Below the pieces are notes generated by a model, which did not search any database, was not told the origin of the DNA, and saw only the letters and a program-made list of their open reading frames with translations. A stretch of DNA of 32,250 bases from the NCBI RefSeq assembly GCF_000813005.1, contig NZ_JSYP01000031.1, forward strand, positions 1 through 32,250, in the 5' to 3' direction. The stretch's first letter is position 1, and each line of letters starts with the position of its first letter. The translations under genes were made by a program, and so were the position numbers. Source of the stretch: Flavobacterium sp. KMS (GTDB lineage: Bacteria; Bacteroidota; Bacteroidia; Flavobacteriales; Flavobacteriaceae). Positions 22,209 through 31,502 of the stretch are shown here, piece by piece.

Positions 22209-23291
22209 ATGAAAAATACTGCGCTAACGCACATACATGAGGGTTTGGGAGCGAAAATGCTACCTTTTGCTGGTTATAATATGCCTATTTTATACGAGGG
22301 TGTAAATGCTGAACACGAGACGGTTCGTACTAGTGTGGGCGTTTTTGACGTTTCGCACATGGGAGAATTTTTATTATCTGGTCCAAATGCTTTGGCTTTG
22401 ATTCAGAAAGTAACTTCAAATGATGCATCGACGCTTACTATTGGTAGAGCTCAATATTCTTGTTTACCTAATAATGATGGCGGAATTGTAGATGATCTGA
22501 TTATTTATAAAATGAAAGATGAAGAGTATTTACTTGTTGTAAATGCTTCGAATATTGATAAGGACTGGAATTGGATTTCTTCGCACAATGATTTGGGTGT
22601 GGATATGAAAAACCTTTCGGATGATTATTCTTTGTTGGCAATACAAGGGCCTAAAGCTGTTGAGGCTATGCAAAGTTTGACTTCGGTTGATTTATCGGCT
22701 ATTCCTTATTACCATTTTGAGATTGGTACTTTTGCAGGAATCGATAATGTAATTATTTCGGCTACTGGTTATACTGGTTCTGGTGGTTTTGAGATTTATT
22801 GCAAAAATGATGAGGTTGAACTTATCTGGAATAAAGTGTTTGAAGCTGGTGCTGCTTTTGGTATTAAGCCAATAGGATTAGCAGCTCGTGATACGTTGCG
22901 TCTAGAAATGGGTTTCTGTTTATACGGAAATGATATTAACGATACTACTTCGCCTCTTGAGGCTGGATTGGGTTGGATTACAAAGTTTACTAAAGATTTT
23001 ACGAACTCTGAGAACCTGAAAAAACAAAAAGAAGCGGGTGTTACTAAAAAACTTGTTGGTTTTGAGATGCAGGAACGTGCAGTGCCTAGACAAGATTATG
23101 AAATTGTTGATGGTTCTGGAAATGTAATCGGGGTGGTAACATCTGGAACTATGTCTCCATCTATGGGAATTGGTATTGGGTTAGGATACGTAACTATCTC
23201 AAACAGTGCTATAGATAGCGATATCTTTATTAGAATTAGAAAAAATGATGTTCCTGCGAAAGTGGTAAAACTTCCTTTCTATAAGAAATAA
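22209..23291 (+). CDS. gcvT: Aminomethyltransferase, T protein of the glycine cleavage system
   Basis: A 360-residue tetrahydrofolate enzyme that takes the aminomethyl group from lipoylated H protein and releases ammonia and methylene-tetrahydrofolate. Hallmarks: GVFDVSHMGEF (44-54), GGIVDDLIIYK with the catalytic Asp at about 96, the folate-site ATGYTGSGGFEIY (185-197), and AARDTLRLEMGFCLYGNDI (225-243). The C-terminal domain carries TSGTMSPSMGIGIGLGYV. The length is normal. It has its own promoter and is not clustered with gcvH or gcvP in this window, as is common in Bacteroidota. Confidence 0.97.
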   Translation: MKNTALTHIHEGLGAKMLPFAGYNMPILYEGVNAEHETVRTSVGVFDVSHMGEFLLSGPNALALIQKVTSNDASTLTIGRAQYSCLPNNDGGIVDDLIIYKMKDEEYLLVVNASNIDKDWNWISSHNDLGVDMKNLSDDYSLLAIQGPKAVEAMQSLTSVDLSAIPYYHFEIGTFAGIDNVIISATGYTGSGGFEIYCKNDEVELIWNKVFEAGAAFGIKPIGLAARDTLRLEMGFCLYGNDINDTTSPLEAGLGWITKFTKDFTNSENLKKQKEAGVTKKLVGFEMQERAVPRQDYEIVDGSGNVIGVVTSGTMSPSMGIGIGLGYVTISNSAIDSDIFIRIRKNDVPAKVVKLPFYKK

Positions 23292-23380
23292 TACTTTCTG
23301 GCATCAATATTTTAGTGAGATTATACTCTTTTTATAAAAAAAATTAGCGTAATTTTAGTTTAAATGTTGATACCCGATTT

Positions 23381-25411
23381 ATGAAAAAATTTTCATTAGT
23401 ATTTCTGCTTGTTGGTTTCTCTCTGTTTGGTCAAAATAGTGACTCTACATGTGAAATATTAACTAAAATAAATGCGCTTATTCAAAGCGAGCATATTCAG
23501 CCAAAACCGGTAGATGATAGTCTATCGGTTTTTGTTTTTGATAACTTTATCGATGACCTTGACCCTTCCCGAAATGTTTTCCTGAAATCGGAATACGATG
23601 CGCTTGCCAAAAAATACCGCTTGAATATTGACAATCTTATTTTGAATAAAGATTGTAGTTTCCTGAATGATATTGTTACTAAATATCGTAATGGTCTTAT
23701 AAGAAACAAAGCTGCTTTAGAAAAAATCCTGACTCAGCCTATTGATTATTCTGCGAAAGATACGATTCGGTTTTACAAAAAATCTTTTCCCGTATATATG
23801 AAGGAAACTGAAATCGAGAAGGTTTGGCGTAAAAAAATGCGCTACGAAATTCTGGATGAAATCTCTGAAATAAGTTCTAATCTGGACTCGCTTAAAGCGA
23901 ATTTCGCTTCTCTTGAACCGATTCATAAAAAAACTGTTCTTGATAACGAAATATGCCGAATTAATACGCTTTTGCAATCGGGGAAAAATCCTCAAGAAAA
24001 ACTATATAACTATTTCTGTACGTATTTTGATCCTCATACTGCCTATTTTAGTGATGATTCAAAATCTAGTTTTGTAGCTTCTTTATCCAAAGAGCATTTA
24101 TCTCTGGGTTTAAATGTGAATTTGAATGAAAAAAATGAGATTATTGTAGATGAATTAGACCCTAATGGTCCTGCTTTTAAAACTGGTCAGATAAAAAAGG
24201 GAGATCAAATTATCTCTATCTCTAACCAAAAAGAAACTTTAAAGGTTTCGTGTGCCACGCTTGAATCTATTTCGACCATGATTTTATCTGAGTTGAATAA
24301 AACTATCGTTCTGACTCTTAAAAGAAATTCTGGAAAAAGTTTTGAAGTAAGCATCGAGAAACAAATTATGAAGGATGAAGAAAACTCTGTTTTTAGCTTT
24401 ATAATTGGTAAAGAAAGTAAGATTGGTTATATAAAAATTCCTAGTTTTTATGCCGATTTAGAAGGAAATAGCGGAAAAGGTTGTGCAGATGATACTGCGA
24501 AAGAAATTATTAAGCTACAAAAAGATAATATTAAAGGTCTGGTTATCGATTTAATAGATAATGGTGGCGGATCTATGGAGGAAGCCATAAAACTAGCCGG
24601 AATGTTTATAGATAGCGGCCCTATCTCGATTGTGGTTGATAATAAAAAAGAGCAATCGGTTATAAATGATCCTTATAAAGGTATGCTTTATAAAGGTATT
24701 GTTGTGGTATTGGTAAATGGCAACACGGCTTCGGCTAGTGAGTTCTTTGCTGCAATTATGCAGGATTACAACAGGGCTTTATTATTGGGTAGTACTACGC
24801 TAGGAAAAGCTACAATGCAAACTATACAATCTCTGGATGAGAAAAAAAACACCGACTTCCTGAAAATAACTATCAATAAATTTTACAGAATAACAGGAAA
24901 GAGTCATCAATATATAGGTATAACTCCCGATGTGGTTCTTCCTGAGTTTTACGAAAACATTATCCAGAAGGAGAAAAATTTTCCCACGGCAATTAAAAAC
25001 GATAGTATTGTTCCTGTTTTAAGATTTAGACCTTATGTAAAAAGAAGTCTTATAAATAGCTTAGCAGATGATAGTAGTATTAGGGTTGCTGCGAGTGATT
25101 ATTTTAATAATATTATCCAGATAAATCAAAAAATAGACCAGCTTATTAATATTCCTCAAACTGAAATTCCGATGACTTTGGATGCTGTTTTTAATCAGAA
25201 AAAATCAAGAAGTATTTTGTGGGAAGAAATAAACGCTTTTAATAGCAAGAATAGTCCACTTGAGATTTATAATTCGACCGTTAATCAATTTCTGCTAGGT
25301 ATTTATCCTACCGAAAAAGTTATGAATCAATATCAAATTAATAATCTTAAAACTAATCCGTACTTAAATGAGGCTGTAAATATTATTAATGATTTTAATG
25401 CAGCTAATTAG
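23381..25411 (+). CDS. Tail-specific (C-terminal processing) protease, family S41
   Basis: A 676-residue periplasmic protease with signal peptide MKKFSLVFLLVGFSLFGQ. An N-terminal helical region (about 20-220) precedes a PDZ domain (about 225-325, with LSLGLNVNLNEKNEIIVDELDPNGPAFKTGQIKKGDQIISI...), and the S41 catalytic domain follows. The Ser/Lys dyad aligns with E. coli Tsp: S451 in GNTASASEFFAA and K476 in TTLGKATMQ, spaced 25 residues as in Tsp; D462 is the third conserved acidic residue. The C-terminal extension (about 530-676) corresponds to the Tsp-type tail. It degrades or trims proteins by their C termini. It lies 89 bases behind gcvT and could be read through from it, but the gap is large enough for its own promoter, which I do not see clearly. 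Confidence 0.93.
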   Translation: MKKFSLVFLLVGFSLFGQNSDSTCEILTKINALIQSEHIQPKPVDDSLSVFVFDNFIDDLDPSRNVFLKSEYDALAKKYRLNIDNLILNKDCSFLNDIVTKYRNGLIRNKAALEKILTQPIDYSAKDTIRFYKKSFPVYMKETEIEKVWRKKMRYEILDEISEISSNLDSLKANFASLEPIHKKTVLDNEICRINTLLQSGKNPQEKLYNYFCTYFDPHTAYFSDDSKSSFVASLSKEHLSLGLNVNLNEKNEIIVDELDPNGPAFKTGQIKKGDQIISISNQKETLKVSCATLESISTMILSELNKTIVLTLKRNSGKSFEVSIEKQIMKDEENSVFSFIIGKESKIGYIKIPSFYADLEGNSGKGCADDTAKEIIKLQKDNIKGLVIDLIDNGGGSMEEAIKLAGMFIDSGPISIVVDNKKEQSVINDPYKGMLYKGIVVVLVNGNTASASEFFAAIMQDYNRALLLGSTTLGKATMQTIQSLDEKKNTDFLKITINKFYRITGKSHQYIGITPDVVLPEFYENIIQKEKNFPTAIKNDSIVPVLRFRPYVKRSLINSLADDSSIRVAASDYFNNIIQINQKIDQLINIPQTEIPMTLDAVFNQKKSRSILWEEINAFNSKNSPLEIYNSTVNQFLLGIYPTEKVMNQYQINNLKTNPYLNEAVNIINDFNAAN

Positions 25412-25428
25412 TATTCGGTCTCCGTTTA

Positions 25429-25489
25429 CAGTATTCAGTGGCACTGTTTAGTCTCAGTATACGGTACCAGTTTAAAACTGAATACTGAG
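25429..25489. repeat. Competing inverted repeats after the tail-specific protease
   Basis: CAGTATTCAGT (25429-25439) pairs with ACTGAATACTG (25477-25487), and CTCAGTAT (25453-25460) pairs with ATACTGAG (25482-25489). Both hairpins use the same right arm, so they exclude each other. No T-run follows, so this is not a classical terminator. The remaining gap to the YebC promoter shows nothing else. Confidence 0.6.
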
Positions 25490-25580
25490 ATTATTGACTA
25501 CTTACAATGGAGTATATATTCTCAATTTACATTTTACTGCCACCAGTTTACATTTCACCAAAAAAAACATAGTGTTTGTT

Positions 25581-25610
25581 TTTGTAAAATAACTAATAAC
25601 TGTATTTTTG
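25581..25610 (+). promoter_or_regulatory. Promoter of the YebC-family gene
   Basis: TTTG (25581-25584), an 18-base spacer and TATTTTTG (25603-25610) fit the Bacteroidota consensus; ATG is at 25634. Confidence 0.65.
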
Positions 25611-25633
25611 CAACTCAAAATAAAAAATTAGCA

Positions 25634-26347
25634 ATGGGAAGAGCGTTTGAATTTAGAAAAGGTAGAAAAATGAAACGTTGGTCGGCAATGGCCAAAACAT
25701 TTACCCGTATTGGTAAAGATATCGTAATGGCCGTTAAAGAAGGTGGTCCTAATCCGGATGCCAACTCTAGACTAAGAGCGGTTATACAAAATGCCAAAGC
25801 AGCCAACATGCCTAAAGACAACGTTGAGCGCGCTATAAAAAATGCCAGCAATAAAGATACTGCCAACTATAAAGAAATTTTATTTGAAGGTTATGCTCCT
25901 CACGGAATTGCAATATTAATAGAAACTGCATCTGATAACAATAATCGTACAGTAGCCAATATTCGTAGTTACTTTAACAAATGCAACGGAACTATGGGAA
26001 CACAAGGTTCGGTTGAATTTATGTTTGACCATACTTGTAATTTCCGAATCCCTAAAGGCAATCTTGATCCTGAGGAATTGGAACTAGAATTAATCGATTT
26101 TGGTGCTGAAGAGGTTTTTGAGGATGAAGACGGAATTTTAATCTATGCTCCTTTTGGAAGTTTTGGAACTATCCAAAAAGAACTAGAAAATAGAGGTCTT
26201 GAAATCTTATCTTCTGGTTTTGAACGTATCCCACAAATAACGAAAGAACTTACTGAAGCTCAAATTGCAGATGTAGAAAAACTTATCGAAAAAATCGAAG
26301 AAGATGATGATGTTATGAACGTATATCATACGATGAAAGAAGAGTAA
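25634..26347 (+). CDS. YebC/PmpR family translation/transcription regulator
   Basis: A 237-residue cytosolic protein of the YebC family, three-domain type. The start MGRAFEFRKGRKMKRWSAMAKTFTRIGKDI is highly typical for Bacteroidota, and the body contains PDANSRLRAVIQNAKAANMPKDNVERAIKNA, YAPHGIAILIETASDNNNRTVANIRSYFNKCNG and the C-terminal TKELTEAQIADVEKLIEKIEEDDDV. Family members have been reported both as DNA-binding regulators and as translation factors that relieve stalling on proline-rich or difficult sequences; the choice is not decided by sequence. The gene has its own promoter and terminator, so it is monocistronic. Confidence 0.96.
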   Translation: MGRAFEFRKGRKMKRWSAMAKTFTRIGKDIVMAVKEGGPNPDANSRLRAVIQNAKAANMPKDNVERAIKNASNKDTANYKEILFEGYAPHGIAILIETASDNNNRTVANIRSYFNKCNGTMGTQGSVEFMFDHTCNFRIPKGNLDPEELELELIDFGAEEVFEDEDGILIYAPFGSFGTIQKELENRGLEILSSGFERIPQITKELTEAQIADVEKLIEKIEEDDDVMNVYHTMKEE

Positions 26348-26370
26348 TTTTTACTTTTATACTATATACT

Positions 26371-26400
26371 AAACTCCAGAGAAATCTGGAGTTTTTTTTG
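26371..26400 (+). terminator. Terminator of the YebC-family gene
   Basis: A perfect 10-base stem AAACTCCAGA (26371-26380) / TCTGGAGTTT (26385-26394) with the GAAA tetraloop and a T-run. Confidence 0.92.
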
Positions 26401-26751
26401 TTTTAAAGAAGAAATATTATTACAATTTTTAATACTATTTCCTTACCTCATTTTTATTAGAATATCACTAAAACTGGGTATTGTGCATCCATCAAAAGTC
26501 TGCTACTTTCGTGCGATTCTTATACATAAGAAAAAATCTAAAAATTTAAAACAAAGTATTGAAGAATACATTTTGCTAAACCTAATTTATAATACTCAGA
26601 AACAAATAAAACTAATTTGCTTTCGAGTATTTATCAAAATAAACAATGTAAAATCAACAACCTATAAAACAATTCCATTGCCATATAATTTAACGGTTAA
26701 GAAAGTTATTATAACTTCTTGTAAACCATTTTTTTCCTATTAAAATTTTTT
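26401..26751. other. Gene-free upstream region of the giant secreted protein
   Basis: An AT-rich stretch between the YebC terminator and the -7 element at 26752. An 86-codon frame from a GTG (26483-26743) is open here, but its composition is that of random AT-rich DNA. I see no repeat, RNA or operator in it. Confidence 0.5.
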
Positions 26752-26759
26752 TATATTTG
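26752..26759 (+). promoter_or_regulatory. Candidate -7 element for the giant secreted protein
   Basis: TATATTTG matches TAnnTTTG. No TTG is found at the usual -33 distance (26728-26732 region is T-rich without G), so the promoter is tentative. The 5' leader would be about 70 bases. Confidence 0.45.
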
Positions 26760-26836
26760 GCCGCCATTAAATCACTACAATAAGCTAAGTTAATTCGTTA
26801 ATTTAATGCCTAATACCAAATCAAACCTACAAAACA

Positions 26837-29800
26837 TTGAAAAAAACTACTCCTAGGTTATCCTCTTTCTTATTAAATTTCGTTTTATTTATCATAAGTA
26901 TTAATTGTTTTTCAAATACAAATCGAGATACGATTAGTAATCTAAAAAAGAACAATCCGATTATAAATATACTTTCCCAAAAAGAAACAAACACTTTATC
27001 TCTTTTTTCTCCGGCTTCACAAAGTGAATTTACCAATACTTTTATAAAAGAAAACTATCCAATTGCTGATCCAACTAATGAGGATTTGAATAAGGCAATT
27101 GGAGTTTTTAAAGAAATTGATAAAAACAGTAATTTAACTGATCTGTTAGAACCTAAAAGTTTGTCAATGCTACCTTTGGGTATTAAAAAGACAATTGGTG
27201 GTATACAATATATTTTAGGCGTTAGTAATGCAAAATTCACTCCCGAATATACTGAGTTAACTGCATTTGTAAAAATAATCCTCCCTCAGCATGATGCATC
27301 TGGTAATCCTAAAGAGCTCTTTTTTGGAGCTAATAACATTAAACTCTCTCATAAAGGGGGATTAGTAGGTGATACTAATTTGGTTTTACTTGGTGATGTT
27401 CCAATAAAAATTAATGGTGAGAATTTATTATTGATTTTAAAAGGTGGCATGACTATGGCCACTGGGCAAGTCGAGAATAAAACATACGTAACTATAGATT
27501 GTAATGGATTTAAAGAATTAGGAATAACTGCAGATGTAGTTTTCTCGAGAACATTGCTAGAACCTGTTGATGCTAATTACAATGTTATAGCATCTCCACA
27601 AAGAGTGGAAGCAAAATTTAAAACAATAGTATCTAACTGGAATGATATTTTGGTAGAAATCTCTTTACCAAGTTTTCAGTTGACTAGTTATAAAGGTACC
27701 TCCTTTGAATTAAACAAAGCGGTAATCGATTTTAGTGATATTCGAAATTCTAGTGATGTAGTTTGGCCAAAGGATTATGAAAAAGACTATCTAGTTCCTG
27801 GTAATGAAAATTTATGGAGGGGTTTATATGTAAAATCCTTAAAAGTAGTTTTACCTGCACAGTTTAAGAATAAAGAAACAAATCAGCGAATTGTTTTTAA
27901 AGCTACTGATTTATTAATTGACCGAATGGGTGTTTCGGGGAATTTCTCTGCCGAAAATGTTTTGGATTTAGGTAAAGGAAGTGCTTCAGGCTGGCAATTT
28001 TCCGTTAATCATATTGAATTAGGTTTTAGAGCAAATTCATTAACATATGCCTCGTTTGATGGAGACATCGTTTTACCAGTTACTGACCCATCCAAGCAAT
28101 GCAAGCCAGGTGTAAGGAGCGAACTTGGCTATAAAGCAATCATTAATCCTATAGATAATGAATATCTTTTAAAAGCAGAAGTAAAAAGTGATATTTGTTT
28201 TCAATTATTTAAGGCAAATGCAAAAATAGAAAAAAACTCGTATGTAGAACTAAAAGTAAAAGAAGGTGTTTTCCTGCCCAAAGCTGTTCTTTATGGAAGC
28301 TTAGCTATAAAAGGAAGTAACACTCCCGAGTCTGAAAACGATACAAAAGAAACAGTAAATTTTAAAGGAGTTACATTTCAGAATTTACAATTACAAACTG
28401 TAGTTCCTTATATAAAAGCAGATTATTTTGGGTATAAGAATGCTGCTGAAGATGATGCAAAAGTTAGTAATTTCCCTATAACAATAAATGAAATTGCCTT
28501 AATTGCAGATGACGAATCGGCGAGTTTAAAAATAGATTTGGCCGTTAACTTGATGAAAGATCAATTTAAAGGACAAACAAAATTTTATGTTGTTGGAAAA
28601 TTTGCAAAAAATGAAGGCATTCAAAAATGGAAATTTGATCATTTAAAATTTGAAGAGATTAAGGTTTCTGCCGATTTAGGAGGAGTGAAATTTAAAGGAA
28701 GTATTACCATAATGGATAACGACCCTGTTTATGGCAATGGCTTTAAAGGAATGGTAGGAGCTGATTTTACTGGCGGAATAGCTGTAGAGGCAAATGCTAT
28801 TTTTGGTTCTACTACATTTAGATATTGGTATGTAGACGCTATGGTAGATAACCTTAATATACCTGCAGGAGCAATCACTTTCAAAGGTTTTGGTGGAGGC
28901 GCCTATTATAAGATGAGAAAGGACGGCTTTAGTTCTTCATTTGTAGCATCGGGTTCTAATTATGTTCCAGATATCGATTCTAGTCTTGGAGTTAAAGCGA
29001 TGATAAAATTTGCAGGAACTGCAACCGCCGATGCTTTTTGGGGTGGTGCTGGTTTTGAAATTGCTTTTAATAGTAACTCTGGTATAAATAGAATTAGTAT
29101 TTATGGAGAAGGTCACGTAATGCAACCTTTTGAAATACCTGGAGCAGAAGAGTTAACAGGTGCTTTAAAAGCCGTTGCCGAAAACGAATCATTATTATCT
29201 AAAGTTGCATTAGAGGCTCTAAAAACCTCAAACTTATCTAAAGCTGCTGAACAGCTATATCCTAATACGGTAAAACAATCTATGGGTATCAATGCATTTG
29301 CAGCCATAGAATATGACTTTAGAGCAAAGACCTTGCATGGTACATTCGATTTATATATAGATACGCCTGGAGGTTTTATAAAAGGTCGTGCTTCGGGTAA
29401 TAGGGCTGGTTGGGCAGTATTACATTTTGGACCAGACAAATGGTATATACGCATGGGGACTCCTACTGATCGTTTAGGAATAAAACTAGCAATTGGACCT
29501 ATAGAAGTAGAAGCTGGAGGTTACTTCATGTTAGGAGACGACATTCCTGCAAGTCCACCACCACCTGCTATAGTAGCACAAATTTTAGGGTTGGAAGTTG
29601 CAAAATTAGATTATATGCGAGACGAAAATAGCATTTCGTCAGGAAAAGGTTTTGCCTTTGGGTCAGATTTTAGTCTAAAAACTGGTGACCTAACCTTCCT
29701 TATATTCTATGCAAATTTTCAAGCAGGATTTGGATTCGATATAATGGTAAAAGATTATGGCGAAGCTGCATGTAAAGGTTCAGGGCAAATTGGTATAAAT

Positions 29801-31501
29801 GGTTGGTATGCCAATGGACAATCCTATGCTTATTTGCAGGGCGAACTAGGTTTGAAGATTAAATTATTCATGATTAGAAAGAAAATATCAATCATAAAAG
29901 GTGGTGGAGCTGTTCTTTTACAAGCAAAATTACCTAATCCTGTATGGATAAGAGGATATTTAGGAGGTTATTTTAATTTATTAGGTGGAGCGGTAAAAGG
30001 TAGCTTCCGATTTAAATTAGAATTTGGTAAGCAATGTGAATTCATTACAGATAGTCCATTAGGAGGTCTTAAGACAATCGCAGACATAACTCCTGCCGAA
30101 GGAACAAAAGATGTAGATGTTTTTACCATTCCTCAAGTCGGATTTAATATGCCTATAGATAAAAACTTTACTATTGAAGATGATGGAGGAGTAAAAACTT
30201 ACATGTTAAAACTTGAAGAATGTACCGTTAAAAAAGATGGTGTTCCTATTGTAGGAGAATTAGCTTGGAATAAAACCAAAGATTTATTAACATTTACTGC
30301 TTTTGATATATTACCACAAAATTCGAGTTTAAGTATAACAGCAAAAGTAAGTTTCCAAGAAAATGTAAATGGAACTTGGAAAACGATATATGAAAATGGG
30401 CAAATAGCAACCGAGACCGAAACAAGAAATTTTACAACTGGTGTTGCTCCAAATAATATCCCTGTAAATAATATAGCGTATTGTTATCCTGTAATTGATC
30501 AGAAATATGTGTACCAAAATGAAACGAAGCAAGCTTATGTTGTCTTAAAACAAGGTCAACCCTATTTATTTGATTTAAAAACTGGTCAATCGCAAAAAGC
30601 ATTTTATAAAACAGGAAATAAAACAGCTCTTGGATCTGGATCTATAAGTTACAACAGTTCTCTTAAAAAAGTTGTCGTCGATTTACCCTCTTTACAAACA
30701 TCAAAACAATATAATGTTTCATTAATGACACTAGAAACAAAAACAGATGCAAATGGAAATATGACCGAAAGTTTTGATAAACAGGATTTAGGATCAGATT
30801 CTAGCTTAGAAGTTAAAAGCAATAAATTAACAGAAACTATTACAGGTGGGCAAGGTATTGAACTTTTACAATATAATTTTAATACAAGCCAATACAATAC
30901 TTTCCAAGAAAAAATGGCAGCAAAAAAGCCTAAACAAACATTGGTAGAAATCATTTATTCAGATATCCATGCATTACAATCTCTTAATAATTCAACAGAA
31001 CCATTTGATGAAATAGAAATAATTGGTAATGAAAAAACACTAAATGTGCCATTGATAAACGTTGAAGCAATACTAGATGATAGTTATTACAAAAACGAAA
31101 TCTATCCTTTGGTCTATAAAGGATATCCGTTAGAAGGAATCATAACTTTCGATAGAGATACCAAAATATTGGGAATCCCTCCTACTAAAGGAGTTGAAAC
31201 CTTGGCATGGTATCAGGATTACATCATAAATAATCCTAATAGTTTTATGCTGAAAGAATATTTGCCTTTCCGATATAATCAACCATTTTATTATAAAAAT
31301 GATTTTCTAGATGTACGTTATAAAATAGTCAACTACTTTGTAAATACCAGAAATCAAGCAATGATTAACAAATACGACTATATCATTAACGGTAAATTCC
31401 CGTACATAAAACAAGGTTCATATAACATTAAATTGAATTATACACTACCAGGAGGGCAATTAGGCTCTAGTTCAATTTTTACATTCAATAAATCAAATTA
31501 G
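26837..31501 (+). CDS. Giant secreted beta-rich protein of unknown function, TTG start
   Basis: A 1554-residue protein. The only start that gives a signal peptide is TTG 26837-26839 (MKKTTPRLSSFLLNFVLFIISINCFSN); no ATG or GTG upstream in frame serves. After the signal peptide, about 1050 residues show alternating beta-strand patterns and many glycine-rich turns (FGGGAYYKMRKDG, GGAGFEIAFNSNSG, FGSDFSLKTGDLTFLIFYANFQAGFGFDI, GYLGGYFNLLGGAVKGSFRFKLEFG), reminiscent of an elongated beta-sheet or beta-solenoid protein. A helical segment (about 770-820) and a proline run S906-PPPP interrupt it. From about 1083, TPAEGTKDVDVFTIPQVGFNMPID resembles an SbsA-type Ig-like domain. There is no obvious T9SS C-terminal sorting domain and no catalytic motif. 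The FN3-type gene starts one base after its stop codon, so the two form an operon, probably coupled in translation. I do not recognise the family well enough to name it. Confidence 0.85.
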   Translation: MKKTTPRLSSFLLNFVLFIISINCFSNTNRDTISNLKKNNPIINILSQKETNTLSLFSPASQSEFTNTFIKENYPIADPTNEDLNKAIGVFKEIDKNSNLTDLLEPKSLSMLPLGIKKTIGGIQYILGVSNAKFTPEYTELTAFVKIILPQHDASGNPKELFFGANNIKLSHKGGLVGDTNLVLLGDVPIKINGENLLLILKGGMTMATGQVENKTYVTIDCNGFKELGITADVVFSRTLLEPVDANYNVIASPQRVEAKFKTIVSNWNDILVEISLPSFQLTSYKGTSFELNKAVIDFSDIRNSSDVVWPKDYEKDYLVPGNENLWRGLYVKSLKVVLPAQFKNKETNQRIVFKATDLLIDRMGVSGNFSAENVLDLGKGSASGWQFSVNHIELGFRANSLTYASFDGDIVLPVTDPSKQCKPGVRSELGYKAIINPIDNEYLLKAEVKSDICFQLFKANAKIEKNSYVELKVKEGVFLPKAVLYGSLAIKGSNTPESENDTKETVNFKGVTFQNLQLQTVVPYIKADYFGYKNAAEDDAKVSNFPITINEIALIADDESASLKIDLAVNLMKDQFKGQTKFYVVGKFAKNEGIQKWKFDHLKFEEIKVSADLGGVKFKGSITIMDNDPVYGNGFKGMVGADFTGGIAVEANAIFGSTTFRYWYVDAMVDNLNIPAGAITFKGFGGGAYYKMRKDGFSSSFVASGSNYVPDIDSSLGVKAMIKFAGTATADAFWGGAGFEIAFNSNSGINRISIYGEGHVMQPFEIPGAEELTGALKAVAENESLLSKVALEALKTSNLSKAAEQLYPNTVKQSMGINAFAAIEYDFRAKTLHGTFDLYIDTPGGFIKGRASGNRAGWAVLHFGPDKWYIRMGTPTDRLGIKLAIGPIEVEAGGYFMLGDDIPASPPPPAIVAQILGLEVAKLDYMRDENSISSGKGFAFGSDFSLKTGDLTFLIFYANFQAGFGFDIMVKDYGEAACKGSGQIGINGWYANGQSYAYLQGELGLKIKLFMIRKKISIIKGGGAVLLQAKLPNPVWIRGYLGGYFNLLGGAVKGSFRFKLEFGKQCEFITDSPLGGLKTIADITPAEGTKDVDVFTIPQVGFNMPIDKNFTIEDDGGVKTYMLKLEECTVKKDGVPIVGELAWNKTKDLLTFTAFDILPQNSSLSITAKVSFQENVNGTWKTIYENGQIATETETRNFTTGVAPNNIPVNNIAYCYPVIDQKYVYQNETKQAYVVLKQGQPYLFDLKTGQSQKAFYKTGNKTALGSGSISYNSSLKKVVVDLPSLQTSKQYNVSLMTLETKTDANGNMTESFDKQDLGSDSSLEVKSNKLTETITGGQGIELLQYNFNTSQYNTFQEKMAAKKPKQTLVEIIYSDIHALQSLNNSTEPFDEIEIIGNEKTLNVPLINVEAILDDSYYKNEIYPLVYKGYPLEGIITFDRDTKILGIPPTKGVETLAWYQDYIINNPNSFMLKEYLPFRYNQPFYYKNDFLDVRYKIVNYFVNTRNQAMINKYDYIINGKFPYIKQGSYNIKLNYTLPGGQLGSSSIFTFNKSN

Positions 31502-31502
31502 C

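Noticed and set aside
26483..26743. 86-codon open frame from a GTG upstream of the giant protein
   Set aside because: Lys/Ile/Asn-rich composition of random AT-rich DNA, no promoter or recognisable domain, and it lies in the upstream region of the next gene.
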